This document shows positions 35,715 through 46,859 of a stretch of 64,000 bases of DNA, piece after piece (within the stretch, counting starts at the first letter, position 1; the number at the start of each line of letters is the position of its first letter). The position numbers and the translations under genes are program-made. The stretch comes from Pegea sp. RAD2-039 (Eukaryota; Chordata; Thaliacea; Salpida; Salpidae), in contig JAQGEQ010000332.1 of the NCBI GenBank assembly GCA_034620365.1, positions 310,001 through 374,000 on the forward strand, given 5' to 3'. The notes under the pieces are model-generated. The model was not told where the DNA came from and searched no databases. It saw only the letters and a list, made by a program, of their open reading frames with translations.

Positions 35715-35895
35715 TCACTTAGCAAGAAAACGTTGTTTGGCTTCATAAATCGTGAGGCAAGATCTCAATTAACCTCCTTGCTTGATAACAGCAACCAGCT
35801 TTTAATGAAACCAGAGAATAAAGCTGAAATGCTAACCAATTCGTTTAATAGCGTTCGTATAATTGCCTTAAATTTAAAAAAATAATAAAGTTACT
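35715..35895 (+). mobile_element. LINE ORF2 linker fragment (between endonuclease and RT)
   Basis: A frame of ~57 codons starting near 35724 and ending TAA near 35886 contains KTLFGFINREARSQL, LLDNSNQLLMKPENKAEMLT and NSFNSV. The 'L.d..g.l....eKAe.LN..F.SVF' pattern is the standard stretch just ahead of the reverse transcriptase in CR1/Jockey-type ORF2. Isolated fragment, plus strand. Confidence 0.6.
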
Positions 35896-36459
35896 TCTCA
35901 GTATCAGACTTGATGTCAAAATGTTCGATTGTGTAATTGAAAAGGCAGTTATTCGGCCTGTTGACAAATGTCATCGACTCACAAAGAATTGTATTTAGTT
36001 TTTTAAATTTCTGTATAAATACAAATATTTTAAAATTGGTCTGGTCCAAAACAGGTGGATGAAGTCTTCCAAAGATGTGATCGAAGAAGCCTAAAAAGAG
36101 ATTGAAATTTCTCAGGTTTGTAATTGACTGGTTTAATTGCTCTCCAAGTTATTATCTTCAACAATCGTGTCTTGTTGTTTTAATGATTTTAATAAATTAT
36201 TTCAAAATTCAACATTTACCAGAATTCTTTGTTATTGATATTTAACCAAAACTAATTCAAAGATTATCAAAGATCTCTAAGTAATCAAAATAAATCCAAT
36301 GAAGTTTTTCATCTTTTCAAAACATTTTCTTTAATAAATAGAGTTAATGTAAAATAAAATAGTTTTTGTTTTATCCTACAACCTTTGAAAAAAATAAGAA
36401 AATTGTATTTTGTTAATCATTTTCACATTAACCAGTTTGCTTGCTAACGCGATTTTAGT

Positions 36460-37030
36460 AACTCAAATGTTTTTAATAACATGAAACGTTGAAAATAGTA
36501 TATTTATTTACAACAGTAGTAACTATGTAAGAAACTAATGTTAACGACCTGATTGATGAAATAAATAAGTTTCTTTCCATTTATTTTTATTTTATCTGAC
36601 ACACTATTGTGTTCTACATAACATAATCCTCGTACATTTCTTATATTTTTGGATTTATGTTGAACGTAATCGATATTAGTCCTAGACGTCGTCTTTCACC
36701 AGAGGAAACTTCATTTCTTCTAAATTTCAGAAAGTTTAAAAATATTTGTTTGTATTGAAAATTGGGTCATCTGTTATAGGCTAGAGGATGTTGAAAATAA
36801 ATAAGTTGATTGATTTCAGCTCGTTGCAAAAGTTTCATCTCAGAATTTGACTATTGGAATGATAATAAAAGACACTTCTTTTAAGTTGTTCTTCATTGAA
36901 GACATTTTATTAATTTGTTGAGTTGTTTCTATTGATTTTTCATAATTACCTTGACAATGCTCAAGGCCCAACTTCAAACTTTGAATGTGAAATCAGTTGG
37001 TTGTCCTGCTGATTTCGGTTAGATGCGAGA
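36460..37030 (-). repeat. Repeat related to 15540-15760 plus a LINE ORF1 tail fragment
   Basis: 36470-36560 and 36800-36910 match 15540-15640 and 15660-15760. Then 36950-37020 (gaaatcagttggttgt, ctgatttcggtta) matches 16480-16550, the end of LINE ORF1. The order is kept but the endonuclease segment is absent, so this is a deleted relative of the 15.5-17.4-kb element and its flank. Confidence 0.55.
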
Positions 37031-37539
37031 TATTGGTGCAGTATATTGTGACATTACATTTAGTTATAAAAATTTTTCAAATTAATAATTTTAAATAACG
37101 TTTGAGTAAGCAAAATTAATTTTGGATTGATAGTTACCTTCTAACATTTACCTGATAACTTAAACGAAATTTCCAATCACCATTTAGCTTGTGGGATAAA
37201 TTTTGCCTTCTTTGTTTTATAGATTATTATTAGTTTATTTCTTTTATTTGCAATTGACCAATTTAAGTCTACTCTAAATTTCAACAAATTCAATCTGTAA
37301 GAACTATTTTTGACACTTTCTGCCTTTAACCAATAATTAATGATTTAGTGAAATAGTTTCTGCCGTAATAACTAGTCTAATTTGTCTATATTTTTTAATA
37401 ATTATACACTGGTAGTAAATAACTTTTTATTAAAGCAAAACGTTTACTTTCTTAGGATCATTCTTTAAAAAGAATCTTTTTTAAAGTCATGATTCATGAT
37501 TTTAAGATCGCCTTAAATAAGGTTTTCTAATTCGTCAAA

Positions 37540-37920
37540 TGGAAGACGGAGGGTTTCCCAGCGATCTGTTGTTTGGAAAGATATCAAACGGTAAGGACAA
37601 CCTCGCCTTCCCCTTTCTCCGTCTTACAGATACATGCAAGCGTGATTTGAATTTGCCTGCGAGATCAATACCAGCAAATGGGAGGATATCGCAGCGGATC
37701 ATTCCAAATGGCGTCTAAATTCTACTCTGCAAACAATTGAAAGAGAGGAAATAAAAACCAGCTTCATTGAAAAGGAAAGGGAGAAAACTCTTAAGACTTT
37801 TTTTTGCTAACTGTGTCTTGCTTTGTTTTAACAAAACTTGTGCACAACCAACATGGCCATTTTTGGCCAAGTCAGGCCATTATTATTGCTATTATTATTA
37901 GAGCCTCATGAGAGAAAATA
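37540..37920 (+). mobile_element. Distinct LINE 3' end with (ATT)n tail
   Basis: A conspicuously GC-richer island. Frames with one shift give FLRLTDTCKRDLN and then SKWEDIAADHSKWRL. The 'y.D.cKrdl....W...A.DR..WR' signature is typical of the C-terminal end of RTE/Jockey-type reverse-transcriptase polyproteins. It ends in ATTATTATTGCTATTATTATTA at 37883-37904. The composition is unlike every other element in the window, so this is a separate and probably later-arriving family. Confidence 0.65.
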
Positions 37921-38174
37921 ATATGTCATTTTGTTTTATAAAGTTCACAGTTTTTGTAAATACATATTTACATTTTTTGATGGTTTTATTAGTTATATTA
38001 ATTAGTTTTGAGAAACCTTTTTCGTAACCCCTATTAATTCTTAGCTTTATTTATTTCCATAATTTGATAAAAAGCACATTTCAGTTAGTTCCTGAAACTT
38101 AATTTCATTTATTTTAAAACTTCTAATTTTTTAAATTTAGCTTGTTTATTAATGCTATCTTTTGGTTTTTTTAC

Positions 38175-38250
38175 AACTTAAAATTCATTTGAGTAACTAG
38201 ATATTATTATTATTATTATTATAGATTATTATTATTAGATATAACAATTT
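38175..38250. repeat. (ATT)n microsatellite
   Basis: Runs of TATTATTATTATTATTATAG interrupted once, then ATTATTATTAG. Confidence 0.85.
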
Positions 38251-38929
38251 TGTTATTGGAAAATAAAAAATATAAAAGACTTTTGTTCTTACAAATAATT
38301 TTGAAAAGATTTTCTTTCAGTTTATATTTCATAACTTATTTATTTATTTATTTAATTTTTTATTTGTAGTAAAACTTGTTCAATATCAATCAGACTTTTG
38401 TTACTTATTCTTTTCAATTCTAATTTTTTGTTTTAAAATTGTTTAAATTTCTAACAAAGTTAAAAAAATAATAACGAGTTAATATAAATATAAATTATTT
38501 TTTGAGATATCACATTAATAAATCAGATTATGTTTTATATTTATTAGTGATCATTACTTTTTTCTACTACAACTTTTAGAAATATTTTAAGAACTATTTT
38601 TTATTTTCTTTACAAAAGTATTGATTACTTTAAGTTGTATATTATACCCTAAATTATAATGGCTATCTTGATAATGTCTAATGAAAGTTTATACTTCAAA
38701 ATCTTTAAATGAATTATTTTTGAAAGTAAAAAGTTCATCTTTTTCTCAATTTGCTAGACTCTTTCTATGGGTCCTTTTAAAATTAACATGAAAAAAGAGT
38801 TATAATTTTTCCATTTTGGTCTCAGAGCCAATTATATTCATCACTTTAATTCATCAATTTTTTTCTAGCAGCAACATCATGGTTTCTGATAGTAAAAATC
38901 AACATTTATTCTTGTATAGAGTAAAAAAC

Positions 38930-39780
38930 AGGGATCAACAAAGAGTAGAAGCAGAAGAAAGTTACTCCAAGTGAAGAAACAAAAGTTGGGAAATCACTTC
39001 GCATGCTCTAGATGGAGAATCTTAGAAATCATCTACACTCAGTTGGTTATCATGAGAACAAATCAGGTTCAAATTGCAAATTTATCTACTTTTGTTCTGC
39101 TTCTTTCATTTAGAATATACAATAACATTTCAGGTTAGAAAAACATTTGAATTTCAAATTCAATAAAATCGAATTTAATTTAGAGTAAGGCTCTTCAAAT
39201 TCAAGCTGCTATTGAAGAAAAACAGAAGAATGTTGAACATTCAAAACAAGAAAGATCTCATCTTCGAAATAATGTCAGCATCCAGAAGAGGAGGCTGAAA
39301 GAACTGAATGAAGACCTTGATGTAAGCTTCACTTTTCCAATTTAGTAGCAGATAGCTTTTTACAATTTTTTTATATCTATAACATCGTGCAAAATATATA
39401 ATATTTCAATTAATATAAAAAGTTTTCTTTAATTGAGTCCTATCAGAAGTTTATGTAGAGTTTTTGAAAAGTTTCAATTCGGAAATTTTTTGTTTTTGTA
39501 GAAGAAGGAAAAACGTTTTGTGAAGAAGAGTTAAAATAAATGAACTCTTCTAAAGCGATGATCGAAAAACCCTAAAAAGAGATTGAAAGAGATCAACAAA
39601 AAGTAGAAGCAGAATTAGGCTACTCGAAGTTAAGAAACAAAAGTTGTGAAATCACTTCCAATGCTCTAGATGGAGAATCTTAGAAATCATCTGTAATCAG
39701 TTGGTTATCATAAGAACAAATCAGGTTCAAATTGCAAATTTATCTACTTTTGTTCTGCTTGTTCTTATGTTACTTATAAG
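38930..39780 (+). pseudogene. Decayed coiled-coil gene, block 1
   Basis: Three exon-like pieces are visible. (i) ~38936-39030 encodes RDQQRVEAEESYSK with a stop soon after. (ii) 39184-39321 is a clean 46-codon exon (TAGAG acceptor, GAT|GTAAGC donor), fully open, with a strong heptad character: SKALQIQAAIEEKQKNVEHS, then a basic RRLKELNEDLD end. (iii) ~39537-39690 encodes SSKAMIEK, a stop, then KEIERDQQKVEAELGYSK. Pieces (i) and (iii) are copies of each other. An SMC/myosin-like coiled coil is the best description; I cannot name the protein. Confidence 0.5.
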
Positions 39781-40679
39781 AAACTTCCAAGTTTTTGATT
39801 ATTGTTCTTTATCATTTCTTAAAATGATTGAAGTTGTCTTTTAATGCTCTCAATTATAAGATGAAAAAAAATCATTGTTCATTTTAATCTTTAAATTTAT
39901 GTGAAATTAGAGCTACAAAATTTTTTAAAAGACTAAAATTTAAACTTTCATTTTTAATTTAAGTTGAAATTAATGTTACTTTCTTGATAAAAGTATGTTT
40001 GTCAAATACTTTTGTAATATATCTGATTAAATTAACTTATATTAATTAAATTCGATTAAATCTCACTAAGAAATCAAATAAATAATTCATGCTGAATCAC
40101 CAAGGTTGCTACTTTGGGGCTTGTGTCTTTAGTTAAAAGTTTATATAAGTTTGTAGAGAAATAAAAAGCTCAACTAAGAGATTGTATAAGTTAAATGATG
40201 TTTCTGAGGTCATCAACAATTTTCATTCAATTTCAATTTTGGGTTTGATCAAATTTTGAAACAACTTTCTTTCTAGAATATGAAGTGGACTCTTACACCT
40301 CTGATCATCGATAAGTCATCTGTCCACCGGTGATGTTGTCAGTAACTTTGAAGGTTCAACTGTGGAAACTGGAATGTTATAAATGAGGAGAATGATGAGG
40401 TGACGGTAAACATCACTTCACAAATGATGAAGAAGTTGAAATAAGCAAGGTCTCAACATCAACATCGATCAGATGAGAATGATGGTGAAGCCTAAAGATC
40501 ATTTTTCCACGAATTAATCTTCGATTAATTTTGCCGTGGCTTATAAACTCTTTTCACTTGTTTTAAAATTGAGAATTTGATTTAATTTAAAAGAATTCAG
40601 CGACTTTATAAAGTATTTCTGATTTTTGAATTTCAAAAATTTGCTTTTATCTTAGATGTTACTTCAAATGTTGGTAAAA

Positions 40680-41400
40680 GTTTCACGAAGAAAATTTGCT
40701 GAAAATAATTCCGAAATTGAATTTCGAGAAACAAGAGTATGAAGCTGAGAAAAGGTCTTTGAAAAAAGTAGAAATTGAATCAAATCTTACTTCAATTAGC
40801 TTTGTATCTTCTTCTAGATGATCAGATATCTTGAAGATGATCTTGCTCATGTCTTGGAGAAGTTGGAACATGATATACAAAAGTTAGTTTCAGCAGAAGA
40901 GTTTTATAAAGAAATTAGAAGAACTTTTCAGGTTAGAAACAGATTTGAATTTTAAATTCAATAAAATTGAATTTAATTTAGAGTAAAGCTCTTCAAATTC
41001 GAGTTGCCAATGAAGAAAAATGGAAGAATGTTGAACCCTCAAAACAAGGAAGTTCTCATCTAGGAGGCTAAAATAACTGAAAGAAGATGTAAGCTTTACT
41101 TTTCCAATACAGTAGCAGGAGAACTTTGTGCATTTTTGTATATCTATAATTTCATGCAAATTATATCATATTTTAAATAATATGAAAGATTTCTTTAATT
41201 GAGTTTTTACAGAAGTTTATGTAGAGTTTTTGAAAAGTTTTAATTCGGAAATTTTTTGTTTTTTTAGAAGCAAGAAAAAACTTTTTATGAAGAAGAGGTA
41301 AAATAAGTAAAGTCTTCCAAAGAAATGATCGAAGAACCCTAAAATGTGAATAAAATTTCTCAGGATTGTGATTGGCTGGCTTAGTTGCCCTTCAAGTTTT
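40680..41400 (+). pseudogene. Decayed coiled-coil gene, block 2 (paralog of block 1)
   Basis: 40725-40931 holds helical coding: FEKQEYEAEKRSLKKVEIES, then MIRYLEDDLAHVLEKLEHDI to a CAG|GTTAGA donor. 40982-41070 repeats the 46-codon exon of block 1 (SKALQIRVANEEKWKNVE...) but carries a deletion and a stop. 41305-41350 repeats the SSK.MIEE.. piece, also found at 36060-36115. The intron sequence between pieces is conserved as well (tttccaat.cagtagcag), so this is genomic duplication, not retrocopying. Confidence 0.5.
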
Positions 41401-42067
41401 TATCATGGTTAAGAAATGATTTAAATTTAGTTTGGAATTATAGATATAGAAAGGTAGATTAGAGTTTTGTGAATTTTTGTTCGAATCCAATTAATCCTAA
41501 ACAAGATTTTTGATAAAATTTAATTTCTTTTAAATTACATTTAATTACTCAGATAATCATAAGTCTGATTTTCAAGGCTATAAAATTGAATAAAATTTCA
41601 TCAGTAAAAAACTACAGGATGAACAATTGATAGTTGTAGATTTAAGCGAGGAGTTGAAAGTAAAACAATCAGATGTTTGTCGATAATCTCTTCCTCACAG
41701 ATCGATGACCTTAGAGCATTCACCTCCAACAAAACTCGCTTCTATTACTTTTGAAGTTAATCAAAAACAATATTTAAAACATTGTATATAGCTACTAATT
41801 ATATTGGAACAAAAACGAGCTTTTCCTAGAGAGGCCTAGTTTTAATCATCTTGTCTTAAGCTTCTTTATTCAAACTCTAATCTTCAACCAAGTCTTTCAT
41901 CGTAAAACAGATGCTCAAATGATGCAAGAAATATCAATTGTGGGTTTTAGTAGCTGATTTATATGATATAAATTTGATTTTTATTATTTCCAGTTTCATA
42001 TAAAATTTTTCGACAAACTCAAAACTATTGTCATCTCAATCCATCTTCTGAAGACATAACTATTGCT

Positions 42068-43236
42068 CCCAAAAAGACTTTAAAATCATAAGCTTTATCT
42101 TACAATGTATTAAAGATTATCAGGTAGAACACAACAAACTTGTGTAGAAAGGTCTTTATCTACTTCTAGTCAAAAAACTAGTGGTGTTCCTCAGGGTTTT
42201 GTTCTGGGTCCCCTTCTCTTTTTAATTGTAATCGAAGATCTCATCAGAAGATTACTAGCAGTCGATGATGTCAGTGTGTTGGTGTATGCATATGATATCA
42301 AGCTATTATCTTGCAATCCTTCAAAACTTCAAACTGCACTACACACGGTAGAAGACTGGTCTGCAAATTGGCAGCTCAGAATCCAGCCGACAAGGTCTGT
42401 ACTTATAACTTCGCCATCAATACATTTATTATTCAACGAATATCTTCGGTCGTAGACCTTGGCATTACTCCATCATCTGACTTTGAATGGCGAAATTAGT
42501 TTTCCAAATTCTTTGGAAAATCAATCAACCTTGTCTTCCTTATTATAAAGACCTTTAATTCCAAGGACCCAGGCTTTTTTATCCATCTTTTCAAATTGTA
42601 CGTACGTCCAATTCTTGAATACAATGTTAGTGTATGGATGCCATACCAAGTTAGTGATATCAAAAAAATCGAATGTGCTTAGGCCACATTTACAAGACTA
42701 GTACGTAGAAAATTTAATATTTAATATGATATTTATAAACAGCGCATCAGCTTCTTCAATTCAGATACTTTGGAAATTCGACAAATTAATTACTTAATTC
42801 TTATTTTTAAAATTATCCACAATTTAATTGACATTCAGTTTGATGATTTCTTTTCGATTAGTCCTTTCCTCAAGTTATATCAGCTCAGACGACACCCTTT
42901 ACATTTTAATAAGCCTATATCACCTGGTACATTTGTCAGAGCTAATTTTTTCTCATACTGCACAATTAGTACATGGAACCAGCTGCCATCAGACATTGCC
43001 ATGTCGAAGTCGCTCGCGTTGTTCAAGCAGAAGTTGAACCGTTATAATATTGCCAACATTTTCATTTCTAAACTTTGTTTTTTTTTCGCTTTTTTATATT
43101 ATTAACATTCCATATATTTGTTCTCTGTTATATGCTTTGAGCGATATCGAAACACCATGTGTGACATTTTTTACTTTCTATATTTTTGACTAAATAGATG
43201 TTATTCGTAAGAATGTGTGTTAGCGAGAGGTGCTAA
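42068..43236 (+). mobile_element. Degenerate LINE 3' half (RT core to 3' UTR)
   Basis: Plus-strand relic of the family at 61215-62840. Visible in order: the SGRTQ-like region, TSGVPQGFVLGPLLF (RT motif B), VYAYDIK where the active element has YADD, NWQL.IQPT, SVWMPYQVSD, then an open frame 42770-43105 ending in the 'TISTWNQLPSDIAMSKSLALF' tail region and 3' UTR. Multiple stops and a deletion after 'IQPT' (shared with the 62.9-kb relic) show that it is dead. Confidence 0.85.
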
Positions 43237-43631
43237 ACTTACTTAAATCCTTTTAATAATTAGTTAACAAAATGTCAGCTTGAGTTTTTATTGCTTTCTG
43301 GTATATTCTATACAAAAAAATACATACAGCTTTGATTATCAACAATAACTAGTTTGACTTTAAGAAACGCTTCAAAAATTTGATAAATTAAATTTTGCAA
43401 CACATAGACAATTATTTTATTTGTTAATTTGATGTAATTATAATTTAACCAAATTCAGCTTCCAAAAACATTTTTGATTGGATTAAAAGAAATCAAAAGA
43501 TGTCTTAAATAAATGGGTTATTTAAAATGATGATTAAAGTGGTGAAATAGTTTTTAAAAGATGGGCAGGTGATCAACAACTTGAAGAAAACCAAGATTTG
43601 ATATATAGATAATACAGAAAAAATTTTTGTT
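43237..43631. other. Spacer, probable 3' flank of the minus-strand membrane gene
   Basis: AT-rich, no gene. The minus-strand gene ending at 43632 would place its poly(A) signal here. Confidence 0.45.
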
Positions 43632-44611
43632 TTACACCCGCGGTGAAGAGTTGTTATCTTGAAGAATTTCGTTAGCTCTAACATAAAGATAAGCATTAGA
43701 TCTAACAGGATCTGGATGACGGTTTACTGGCCATGAAACTATTGGTCGTTGCTTTGGCCAGGATGTTCTTTCTTGGTATGGAACTTTTCCTCGCTGTTTG
43801 GAATACAAGTTGTAGGTAAAGACTGCAATAAATATAGGAGCTACTGCTGCTATCCAGTCAATCACCAGCATATATGTATTGTGTACTTTGAAGGTTGAAG
43901 GGTAACTTGCTGCGTAGACCAATGAAGATGTATATAAAAATCCTGCGTTTAGATAAATAAATTAAACTTGTAAATAAAACATTTTTTGATATAATTCAAG
44001 TGCAGAAATTATAGTTACACTTTTAAATATTATCCTATTATTTTTTAATGTTAGCTTAATTAAGTAATTCATAATAATTTTTTATTGCGAAATTAAAGTA
44101 GTTACAGTCAATAAAATAAAAACTTTTATTTTCACCAGCAACAGCATTTCCTATCCCACTAATACAATTAAGAGTTCTTTGTAACTTCTGATGATTATTC
44201 ATCCATGAGGTTAACAAGGCCATGGACGTAGTTAAGACTAGAATAAAAAGCGATGTCGAGATGCAACAACCAAATAGATTTTCTGCTGAGGTGTTTAAAA
44301 TTTATTTCTTTTGTTTTATGTAAAATATTTTTGTAATAAGTAATAACATTAAAAGATACATGTGTTGAAATTTTATTATACTTACATAGATATAATTCAA
44401 ACTTCATAAAATTACAAGTTAACGCATAATGCCAGTTTAAAAAAACAAATAGGAAAATTCACCGTTCAAAGAATAAGAACCAGAGCTGCATACATATATG
44501 GATTTATTATATGCAGAATGAGGAGTGATATAACTGATGATGAACATTATGAGCGTTAGCAAGCTCATAAGACAGATACATCGTCTGCCAGGCTGGCAAA
44601 AAGTTCTGTAG
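43632..44611 (-). CDS. Four-pass membrane protein, gene C (three exons seen, first exon not found)
   Basis: Joined minus-strand exons: 44611-44463, 44282-44136 and 43942-43632. Borders are TTTAAAG|C, AACG|GTGAAT, CTCAGCAG|AA, GCTG|GTGAAA and AACGCAG|GA. Phases are 2 (incoming), 1, 1 and the frame is open throughout. TM1 is CLMSLLTLIMFIISYI, followed by a loop with YVCSSGSYSLNG. TM2 is LFGCCISTSLFILVLTTSMA, TM3 is around GIGNAVAGFLYTSSLVYAAS, and TM4 is VIDWIAAVAPIFIAVFTYNL. A ~60-residue Pro/Arg/Asn-rich cytoplasmic-type tail ends in SSPRV. The topology faintly recalls FRAG1/DRAM- or claudin-type proteins, but no diagnostic motif is present. Phases and TM placement match genes A and B, which makes it a likely distant relative. 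The short initiator exon should lie above 44.65 kb. Confidence 0.66.
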
Positions 44612-44619
44612 CTTTAAAT

Positions 44620-46550
44620 AAAAAATAATTTTTCAGTTAATTATTTTTAACTTAGTATATATTTTAAGCATTTTATATACTTTGTATAATGTGTTTCAAT
44701 ATTAAAAGGAACGAAGTAATTCAAAACTAAAAAAACAATGTTACTACAAAATAATATCATAAACATTTTTCTTACATATCCATTGTCAAAAAAGTAAATA
44801 TTGATGTAATTATTCCCTTGCAACTTTCTCAAAAGTTACTGAACAAATGTCTTACAAATAAAATCACTGCAAAAAGTAAAATGATAAATTTTGAAATATA
44901 AACATAATTATAACAACAGGTTAACGTTATTTTTCAGTCACCTCTTATTGAGTAAAAAAATATCAAAAATATACATTCTTACAGCAACATGCAAAAACAA
45001 CAATACTATCTATCCAAATGGATTTTGCTATAAAACCATGTTGAACGAGCTTAAAACGACTGCAATGTACTTTAAAACTTAAGAAAAAGGCTGTATGGCC
45101 TAAGGCTGTAACTTTTTTGTGATAATTTTCCTAAGAAAATTTTGTAACGCCTGAAAAATTCCTTAAATATTATATAATACATGTAAATCAAAGTGTAATT
45201 TGTTGATTTGTGTAATTCTAATGCAGCTTGTAGTACATTTTAAAAGATTGTTTAATATAGCTTATCTAATCCAGTTAATAATTATTTGGTGACAATAATT
45301 AAATTGCCTATCAATATTTAAAGTTTAGATGTTTGAATATATAGACTTGATCTCACAAAGTATGAAAACAATTAAACAATAAACCTTTTCTCATAACGCT
45401 ACACTCTTAGCGTTTTAAAAAGGCGTACATGAAAAAACTCATACTAAGTTTTATATACAAAACATTTATATTTGGCCCAAATTTGTAACAAATTTATCTC
45501 AAATTTTGCGCCAAATTTGTTGTTAGCCAGTATTACCACTTAAAACCTTATTTCTAAAACGCACAGGTTTAAAATCAAATATTTATTATAAATCAGTAAG
45601 TGATTAATTCGTTAAAAAGTAAAAATAAGTAAAATTTTTATAAACTAGTACAAACTAATCACCTTATATATAAAAATTATTAATTAATTTCCAGACTGTT
45701 CTTATTTATCATACTGACTTCAAAGAATAAAGTGAAACAAGTTTAAACAACAAGTTTAGCAAAATTAGTCTTTTTAAACTTATAAACTTCCCAAGTGGTA
45801 ACAACTTTGTAAGAAAATATTAATTCAAAGTTAGTTTAACAGAAAAAAATTGATTTACACTTTATATCCTTGACATAAATTTTAATACATCAACAACACA
45901 AAAATAAAATATTTATTTTAATTAATTTATTTATTTTAAATTTTTATTTTAATTATTAATATTATTTATAATTAAATATTTATTTTTAATTTAGCCCTTT
46001 GATTAATACTATTTTTATAGAAAATATATTTTGGTCTTTTTAGATTTCATAAGATAGAAAAAGTAGATTATAGATTTTGGATACTGTTGACGTTCGAAAG
46101 GTGAAAAGTTCATAATAGGAAGTGCTGATAAATCACTTTTCGTTCATTATCTGGCGCCATTGAACTGGAAGCTACTCCTCTTGCAGACAAATCACATAAA
46201 TATTATTAACTTTAATTTTAAACGTTTAATATTAACCTAGTATCATAAAAACTGCATCAAACTTATGTAATGAAATGTAAGTTGACATATAATATAAACA
46301 ATTACTCGTTGTGCCACAGCTCCTTTTATTTTTTAAACTTTTCTTTTTTTTTTTTTTTTTTTGAATTTTTATTGAATTGTTCAATAAAACAGTAAACAAC
46401 TATTTATGGGACATTATGGAACATAAACATTTTAAGGAACTTGAAGGGAATTCCCCGATTAAGAAATTAATTTCAAACTCTCAAACAAATTAATTTTTAA
46501 ACAAATTATTTGGATGCTAGGCAGCAAACGACCATGACAACCACCAATAA
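44620..46550. other. AT-rich spacer upstream of gene C
   Basis: Short open frames at 44647-44832 (minus) and 44891-45082 (plus) have no recognisable features. 45896-45990 is extreme AT low complexity. A run of ~20 T at 46343-46364 may be a retroposon tail. Any first exon of gene C should be in this stretch. Confidence 0.45.
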
Positions 46551-46573
46551 TCGTCTAAATTGGTATAAATAAA

Positions 46574-46850
46574 TCAACTCACGTTGACTCGAGTGCTTGC
46601 TGATAGCGAAAGAACCCCATGGTCTCGTGCAGTGACATTAAAAAGAAACCAATGTCTTTCTGTCTTAGCATCAAAACTCATCACGGTCTGCTGTATCAAA
46701 ATAAGTCCTTTATCTTCATCCAGTTCAAATTGATCTTCCCGACGAATAATGTCGGCGATGACGTCATGAATTTCCATTCGTAAGTAAATCACTTACTTTC
46801 CTTGCTGTCTAAATCGCGCGCGAAAACTTCACCAATCTTCCGGAAGATAA
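46574..46850 (-). pseudogene. Cadherin-repeat-like exon, probably frameshifted
   Basis: On the minus strand, GEVFARDLDSKE near 46830-46795 fits the start of a cadherin repeat (V.A.D.D). It is followed, in another frame, by FELDEDKGLILIQQTVMSFD and then WFLFNVTARDHGVLSLSAS and TRVNV, ending at a GT donor (AACGTGAGT near 46577). The order F.LD...G.I, ..V.A.D.G, LS.....V.V is that of an extracellular cadherin domain. The two halves are one base out of frame at AGTAAGTG (46790-46797), which could be a mutation or a sequencing error. Surrounding bases are GC-richer than the flanks, supporting former or present coding. Confidence 0.45.
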
Positions 46851-46859
46851 TTTGTTTGA

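Noticed and set aside
43505-43696. Minus-strand 63-codon frame at 43505.
   Set aside because: Overlaps the last exon of gene C in another frame; the exon frame is supported by splice phase and membrane spans.
46100-46165. Minus-strand ATG at 46160 (MAPDNERK) as first exon of tetraspan gene C.
   Set aside because: The only nearby donor (GTGATT) leaves phase 0, but gene C needs phase 2 at its next exon.
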